Assembly (NCBI GenBank): GCA_020310875.1
Contig: CM035431.1
Location: 20,698,267-20,762,266, forward strand
Reading direction: 5' to 3'
Source of the DNA: Ceratopteris richardii
Lineage: Eukaryota; Streptophyta; Polypodiopsida; Polypodiales; Pteridaceae
Length of the DNA: 64,000 nucleotides
In this document: piece after piece, positions 58,201 to 64,000 of the stretch
Layout: every line of letters begins with the position of its first letter
Position numbering within the stretch: position 1 is the stretch's first letter
Program-made: the position numbers and the translations under genes
Notes under the pieces: generated by a model
Databases searched by the model: none
Told to the model about the DNA's origin: nothing
What the model saw: only the letters and a program-made list of their open reading frames with translations

Positions 58201-59458
58201 CAACAATTAGGACTTTGATTGCAGTGGCCACATCAAGGAAATGGAGCTTATATCAGTTGGATGTGAAGAATGCCTTCCTCAATGGAGAGCTTGAAGAAAT
58301 AGTCTACATGAGCCAACCTCAAGGATTTGCTAGTATGAGGTACCCAAATCATGTTTGCAAGCTAAGGAAAGCATTATATGGACTAAAGCAAGCCCCAAGG
58401 GTCTGGAATCAGAGGTTAGTGGATTATTTATGAAGTTGTGGATACAAACAAAGTGTTGCAGATCCATCACTTTACATGAAGAAGCAAGGAGACAAGACGG
58501 TATACATATGCATCTATGTGGACGATTTAATCATCACAGGAAGTGATATTGCAGGTATTAAAGATATCAAATCAAAGCTAGGGAAGGAGTTCAAGATATC
58601 TGATCTTGGAACACTAAAGTACTTCTTGGGAATAGAGGTAATCTATGCACACAATGGCATCTTCTTGATTCAAAGAAAATACTTGTTGGATGTGCTATAC
58701 AGGTTTGGTATGAGTGGTTGTAAGCCACTTTCTCAGCCCATGGAGCCCAATACAAAGTTGGTTGCAGGTCAAGGAGAGGCTATACAAGATATTACACTAT
58801 ATAGAAGCATAATTGGTTCATTAATTTATGCTACATTAACTAGACCTGATCTTGCATATGTAGTAGGTGTTCTCTCTCAATTTTTGCATGCACCTACTCA
58901 TGATCATCTTATGGCGGCAAGAAAGGTGCTTCGTTACATCAAGCACACCATCAACAAAGGTCTATTTTACTCATATGATGCTGATCTAAGTGTCAAAGGA
59001 TATAGTGATGCTGATTGGGCAGGTAGCAAGGATGATCGAAGGAGTACATCGGGTTATGTTTTCATGATAGGTACAAAAGTGATCTCTTGGAGCTCTAAGA
59101 AGCAACCCACTGTTGCTCTTTCATCCACAGAGGCTGAGTACAGAGGTTTAGCATTGGCTACATGTGAGCTATTATGGCTTAAGAAACTACTTAAGGACTT
59201 GGAAGTGGAAGTGGAGGAGTTTCCTCTTTATGGAGACAACATTTCAAGCATCTATCTAGCTAACAATCCCATGTTTCATGCAAGGAGCAAGCACATAGAG
59301 GTTCATTACCACTTTGTTAGAGAAAAGGTGATGGCAAAAGAGCTAGATATAAGTATGTGAACACTAAAATGCAGGTTGCAGACATGATGACAAAGTTTCT
59401 TGAAGGTACAAAGCTTGGAGGATTCAAGGAAGCTATCAACATAAGAGACATAGGCTGA
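55233..59458 (+). pseudogene. Copia D gag-pol polyprotein (two stops, one indel)
   Basis: ATG 55233 (MADLNAQIEKL). One frame, broken by TAA 56553-56555 between protease and integrase, TGA 58431-58433 in RT, and a one-base indel near 59353, after which the correct frame runs to TGA 59456-59458. Domains: gag (55233-55850), Gly/Arg-rich linker, zinc knuckle CFVCCKPGHFANEC (about 56040), protease WYVDSGCSNHMS (about 56232), GAG pre-integrase DLWHKRIGH, integrase HTDVWGP (about 56838) with [12 protein letters not shown] and [13 protein letters not shown] with YVDD (58515-58526), RNase H SDADWAGSKDDRRS (about 59003-59045) and STEAEYRGLA. With only three lesions it is one of the better preserved coding regions here. 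Confidence 0.93.
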
Positions 59459-59493
59459 AGCAACAAAGGAAAAGACTTGAGCTTGAGGGGGAG

Positions 59494-60293
59494 TGTTGAA
59501 AGTTTTTCAAGCTCAAGAGTGTGGGAACATGCCCCAAATTGAACCTTCCACATCATCCACAATCAAAGGAGGCTGATTTCCACGAGTTGAAGGCATCCAC
59601 TTATGCCCATAATGGAAAGAAGTTGATTAGAGAAGATTTAGCTCACCTCTTGATGTGATTGGACCTCACTTTTGACATGTACATGCTTTTGATTGGTTAA
59701 AGAGGTTAGTATGTGGTCTTTAAAACCTCTAATGAGTTGTATTATGACTTAGAGTCATGGAAATATGTGTCCAAGCTGCCCCCTTGCTTAAGCACACCCC
59801 CTACTAGCTATTCTCTGCATATTTTGTAGAAATTTCACTTTTACACACTCTATCTATCTAGATGTTTTTGGCAGACCCCCCGGTCTTGTAATTGTTGTTT
59901 CTCCTTCATCCGGAATCCATTTGCAATGATTTTTGTCTTGTTGGAAAGCTATTAAGTTTTAAATTGTCTGGTATAAGTCTCAGGTTCAGTGCCTGCACAT
60001 GTGCAGAGAAATGTCCAGAACAGTGTCTGTTTAGTTAGCTCATACTCTGTGAAGAGATCAAGTTATCTGTTTTGTTGCAGCTGGTTGAGGCATCATCCAG
60101 TATCCAAACGGAGTGATTTTACTCTTATTTGAAAGCTCTTAAAGTCTAGTTTATGTATGCAAAATGTCATTTGTAGTCCCTGCATATACTCAGAGAAACT
60201 AAGAAAATACAGAACCTATGTCTGAAAAATTTCAGGATCCTAGGAGGGTTCATTTGCTTTTGTTGTGCACATAGGAGTGTTTATCCTCCAACA
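59494..60293 (+). repeat. 3' LTR of copia D
   Basis: 800 bp, TGTTGAAAG...CTCCAACA, preceded by the polypurine tract TTGAGGGGGAG (59483-59493). Confidence 0.95.
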
Positions 60294-61901
60294 CATGTGT
60301 ATAAAGCGTCGGTAATAGCCACAATGCCCCATGAAAGCTTCTACTTCCTTGACATTCTTTGGCCTAGGTAACTTTGCTATGGCTCTTACTTTCTCTTCAT
60401 CAGTGGATATGCCATTCATTGACACTATGTGTCCTAGAATCTTGCCCTGCCTGACCATGAAAACACACTTTTTTGGGTTCAGGCAGACTTGATACTCTTG
60501 ACATTTGTCAAAGATTTCCCTGAGTTCTAGTATATGTGTTTGTCTAATGTTGGAATGTGCACAGAGGTCATCAACATAGACTTCCGAATTCTTCCTCAGG
60601 AATTCTTTAAACACATGGCAAATCAATCTTTGGAAGGTTGCAGGAGCATTGGTAAGCCCGAATGGCATTACCCGAAAAGCAAATATGCCCCACTCAGTGG
60701 AAAAAGCTGTCTTATGCTGATCTTCTAGGTCTATGGCCACCTGATTGTAGCCCAGAAATCCATCAAGGAAGTTGTACACTTCCTTGCCTGCTACTCTTTC
60801 TAAGAGATGTTCAATGATAAGAAGTGGATAGTTATCTCGAATCGTGGCTGCATTAACCTTCTTCAAGTTAATGCACACACGTAGCTTCCCATTCTTCTTG
60901 GGCACTACTACAATGGGGGATACCCAATCAGCGTGCTCAATTTCATAGATGAATCGAGCTTCGACCAAGCAATCTATCTCTTCTTTGATCTTGGCAGCAT
61001 AATTATCATTGTATGTGTATGGCTTTTGCTTGGAGGGTTTGGCATCTGAGGTCATGGGGATAGTGTGTGAGCATATGTCAGGGTCGACACCTTTTAAATC
61101 CTTGTAGCTCCAAGCAAATACATCTAGGTATTCTCTTAGCAAGGCAATCAACTCTTGCTCTTCTTCTTCCGTCAGGTCATGCCCTATGTAAGTGCATCTT
61201 TCTTCTCCTTCTTCTATGGCTACAACTACCTTCTTGGTGGTTTCTTTGTTATCATAGGACTCTCCTGATTGCGCCTCATGTTTAGGCTTTATTACCATGA
61301 TTCTCCTATCGTCTATCTCATATTTTTTAAAGTTTTCAAGGACCTCAAACAAGGATTCTTCCTCTTCTGGTGTGACTTCTCTCTTCTTCCTTTTCTTGCC
61401 CTCATCCTTAGGGGTCACTTGTGTGGTTAACATTACGTCATTGGTGAGCTCTCCATGTCTTTGAGGGTGAGCTTCAACTTCATAGAAGTATTCCTCATCT
61501 GATGCAAATGGTGGGTCCATAATGATTGACTCTAGATCGGAGTCGCTTGCATCCTCAAATGCATCAGGGCTAGGTTTGCATTCTTCGAAAACTGAATCTC
61601 CCATGATTGGTTCTATTGAGAAAACTGAAATGTCATAGCCATCCTCATCATAGTGGGGTGTCCATTGTTCCTCATTGATGGCTACGTCCATTGTTGCTAA
61701 AATTTCTGCCCAACCGTGAGGCTCAAATTCTTCGTCAGGAAATACTACAGGTGCATAGGCTGGGTCTTGAATTGATCTATGGGTTTCCTTCGCACCTATC
61801 TCTCTGGCCTTTTCTCTCTTCTCTTCTTCCACTGCCACTTTACACATCCATAAGTGAGTGTCTTCATGCATCCATGAGGATCCTGATCCTATGGAGTGCA
61901 T
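60294..61901 (-). pseudogene. Gypsy C pol, first part: linker and RT
   Basis: Open from MHSIGSGSSWMHEDTHLW (61901) to YYRRFIHM at 60294 without a stop, unlike B, which has TAA and TGA in the same stretch. It contains the acidic linker, DLKGVDPDICSHTIP, NAATIRDNYPL, EVYVDDLCAHS (about 60580-60550) and the RT thumb. Interrupted by copia D. The second part is at 50683-54185. Classed as a pseudogene because the whole gene is split and carries stops downstream. Confidence 0.9.
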
Positions 61902-61911
61902 AGACTCCGTG

Positions 61912-62637
61912 TCATCCTACAAAGATCCTCTCCGAAGTATTGTCTAGATAGGTCACCTTGCCTGGGCAATCAGGATCTTTGAACTCATAGATCGTGATCA
62001 TTCCTACCTCATTCGGTTGATTAGGCTTATACCTCCAGAAGGCTTCATCGGTTTCTCGATTGAGAAGCAGATCTATGCTCTTATTGTCCTGGGGAATCCA
62101 CTCTGGCGTGATAATTCTAGTAAGCACGGATTTGCCTCGGGGGGTTTTAGGTTCTTCACCCATGTTCCCTTGCTCTAGGTCACCTATATCTGTTTCTAGG
62201 ATCACATTCCCGAATTCATATGTCGTGTCTGGGTGACCGATGACTACATATATGGTTCCTTCTTTGTCCAAGTATGCTCCATTTTCAAATTTGACGGTTA
62301 GATGTTCAATTCCAATGGGTTGATCAGGGTTTTTAATCTGGACCACGGATCTTCCTAGGCCGTCCTCATAGATGCTAGCACCTAATCGGTTGGTCCTAAG
62401 GTATTCCAACTGCATCTTGTAAGGGCCTTCTACCCTATGTAAATATGGCACTCCTGAACTTCCTGAAGGTCTCTCCATGCCTTGAGACATCTCTGGCTCA
62501 CTAGTCTCAGAGCTAGGGTAGTATGAATGATGGCTCAACTCCTGGGCCCAAGACCTAGCAGTATGATTGACACTAGCCTCTAAAGACCTAAGACTTTGTC
62601 TATCTCTCCCTAGGTGTCGTCCTGATCTAAGGTTCAT
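61912..62637 (-). pseudogene. Gypsy C gag, N-terminal third only
   Basis: ATG at 62637 (MNLRSGRHLGRDRQ), collinear with residues 1-240 of the B gag. It ends at YLDNTSERIFVG followed by a stop where a deletion joins gag to the sequence just before the pol start. Gag core, all zinc knuckles and PR1 are absent (equivalent to about 3.3 kb of B, near 36345-39685). The open frame extends upstream to 62709, but MNLRSGRH matches B's start. Confidence 0.88.
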
Positions 62638-63480
62638 AAGCCCAATTGAAGAATTCCCCGAATTTCCCAAGTACAATTTGCATTGCTGAGTTCTTTTTGT
62701 ATTAGTCACTTGTTCTTTTTAATTTTCCTTAGGGTGTCACTTCTTGTCCAATTAATCTTCCTCGCAAGAAACACTTAAGTTTTATCCTACTTTGAGTGTG
62801 GTCACTCGATTTAAATTCTTTTCCCTTAGGTTGTTTCGCGATTGTAATCTCCTAACACTTGCACTTGAGTGATTAGAGTTCTTGGACTTGGTCGTTCTTA
62901 ACGTATCCCTAATTAATCAAAACCTCTATCCGTACTTGGCCTAAGCTAGGGATTGACAGAGGGTGTTGAGAATTTCCAACCTTGAGTTTTTGTCCTTGTG
63001 TGTTGCCCTTGTGTTCCCAGGAAGCGTGTTCCCAAGCTTGCACTTACTCTTGCTTCGAGTACCCTTCGATGCTCTCAAATAACCTAAAAAAGTCCCAAAA
63101 TTAGCTCAAGACTTAAATTCCATTGACAAACAGATCACTTTCATGCATGTAATTCACTAACCAAATCGCCTTTTGCCTTTATGAAAAACAATCCCAAGGG
63201 ACTGTCAGTTTCCTACCCTGGGATATGATCAACTTCAAAAATACCCTATCCTGCAAGCTTTCCAACAAAACAAAAATCACAACAAACGGATTTTGTATGA
63301 GGAAGATATGCCAGTTCAGGGTTTTCGGGCTAAATCAGGATTAAAACAGGCGAACACGCAAACAGGAATTCTCAAATTACTTGTGTCGCGGCCTCACGAT
63401 GCAATGATAAACCCTAGTGTTTTTTTCCCAAAATTTGACCTAAAATAAACCATATATTTATGCCCTAAAAAATGGCCGAA
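62638..63480 (-). other. Untranslated leader of gypsy C
   Basis: Inverted counterpart of the B leader (34810-35620), with several recognisable shared blocks, e.g. the segment near 63180-63320 matching 34980-35110. No gene is visible. Confidence 0.75.
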
Positions 63481-63960
63481 ATTTCTCCTCAATCGCGATT
63501 GATATGTCAGTCCCGATCGACGTGTCGATCGTGATTGACAGGTCTGTCGTGGCTGTCAGTCGTGATTGATGGGTCAATCACGATTGACATGTGGCCCAAA
63601 AATTCAGTCAGTCGTGGTCAAAGGATTGTTGACTCAGTCGATCGCGATTGATGGGTCGATCGCAATTGACAGGTCCGTCGCGAGTGTTCAGTCGATCGTG
63701 GTCAAATAGTCGTTGACCGGGTCGATCGCGATTGACAGGTCCGTCGGGGCTATCAGTCGCGATTGACTGGTCGATCGCGATTGATGGCTCGATCGCGATT
63801 GACACGTGTCACGTGTAGGTTCTGTCGGTGGTCGTCAGTCGGTCGTTGACTTTGTCGGTCGCAATTGACGTGTCGATCGTGATTGACAGGTCGGTCGGCA
63901 AGTGTCCGTCATGGTTTGTCGATCGTGATTGACGTGTCGATCGTGATTGATAGAAAACAG
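63480..63960 (-). repeat. Degenerate tandem repeat in the gypsy C leader
   Basis: Many imperfect copies of a motif around GATCGCGATTGACAGG, spaced irregularly at about 14-20 bp and mixed with GTCGATCGTGATTGA variants. It occupies the same leader position as the 20-bp array in B but with a different consensus; the shared core is ATCGCGAT. Confidence 0.82.
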
Positions 63961-64000
63961 AGGAGTTTTAAAATTTTAAACACATATTTAGGAAGCTCTA

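Larger units (their letters stand above)
54181..60298 (+). mobile_element. Ty1/copia element D with target duplication catgt
   Basis: Element proper is 54186-60293. catgt lies at 54181-54185 and 60294-60298. Both LTRs are 800 bp. It interrupts the pol of gypsy C between the codons for YYRRFIHM and YAIIAKPL. A different copia family from A and I in both LTR and protein. Confidence 0.95.
28974..64000 (-). mobile_element. Ty3/gypsy copy C (B family), host of two nested insertions, 5' LTR outside window
   Basis: Minus-strand element with 3' LTR at 28974-29607, long ORF, pol, truncated gag and leader reaching 64000. It is interrupted by copy B (33132-50060) and copia D (54186-60293). A large deletion joins mid-gag directly to the start of pol at 61902-61912. 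The likely target duplication on the left is gtcaa (28969-28973); the other copy is beyond the window. Confidence 0.92.

Overview
This window is nuclear DNA from a land plant with a retrotransposon-rich genome. The evidence is plant-type Ty1/copia elements primed by initiator-methionine tRNA, Ty3/gypsy elements with an Athila/Tat-like primer site, short AT-rich introns, and decay by in-frame nonsense mutations, many of them C-to-T or G-to-A. I cannot name the species. No intact host gene, rRNA, tRNA or CRISPR is visible. The only non-retroviral genes I recognise are two broken ones near the left end, both on the minus strand.

Layout. 1-3102: 3' end of a gypsy element (copy F, +), inserted into the end of a divergent histone H3 pseudogene (3103-3951, -). 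4151-5949 and 12782-13776: an intron-containing pseudogene (-) with RAG1/Transib-like motifs, split by copia element A (5950-12781, TSD atcct). 13777-14800: nothing recognised. 14802-19419: a decayed, internally deleted gypsy element G (-). 19881-21020 plus 27407-28973: a gypsy remnant H (+), split by copia element I (21021-27406, TSD gtaag) and cut at 28973 by gypsy copy C. C runs on the minus strand from 28974 past the window end. It is itself interrupted by gypsy copy B (33132-50060, TSD caaac) and copia element D (54186-60293, TSD catgt).

F, H, B and C belong to one gypsy family. B is the complete reference copy, about 16.9 kb: LTR, 1.8-kb leader with a 20-bp tandem repeat, gag, zinc knuckles and protease, RT-RNase H, two successive H2C2 zinc modules, integrase core, a second retropepsin-like domain, a WVPK-repeat tail, then a very long extra ORF (about 1,470 codons) reading through the polypurine tract into the 3' LTR. 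A splice-acceptor-like block conserved in B and C precedes the extra ORF. The double protease, double H2C2 module and giant 3' ORF are the best candidates for something undescribed. They recur in independently decayed copies, so they are family traits and not accidents of one copy.

Order of events from nesting: H is oldest, then I and C inserted into H, then B and D inserted into C. B's LTRs differ at only about a dozen positions by eye, D's are also close, and I's are clearly more diverged. Every element seen here carries breaks, so all are probably non-autonomous now.
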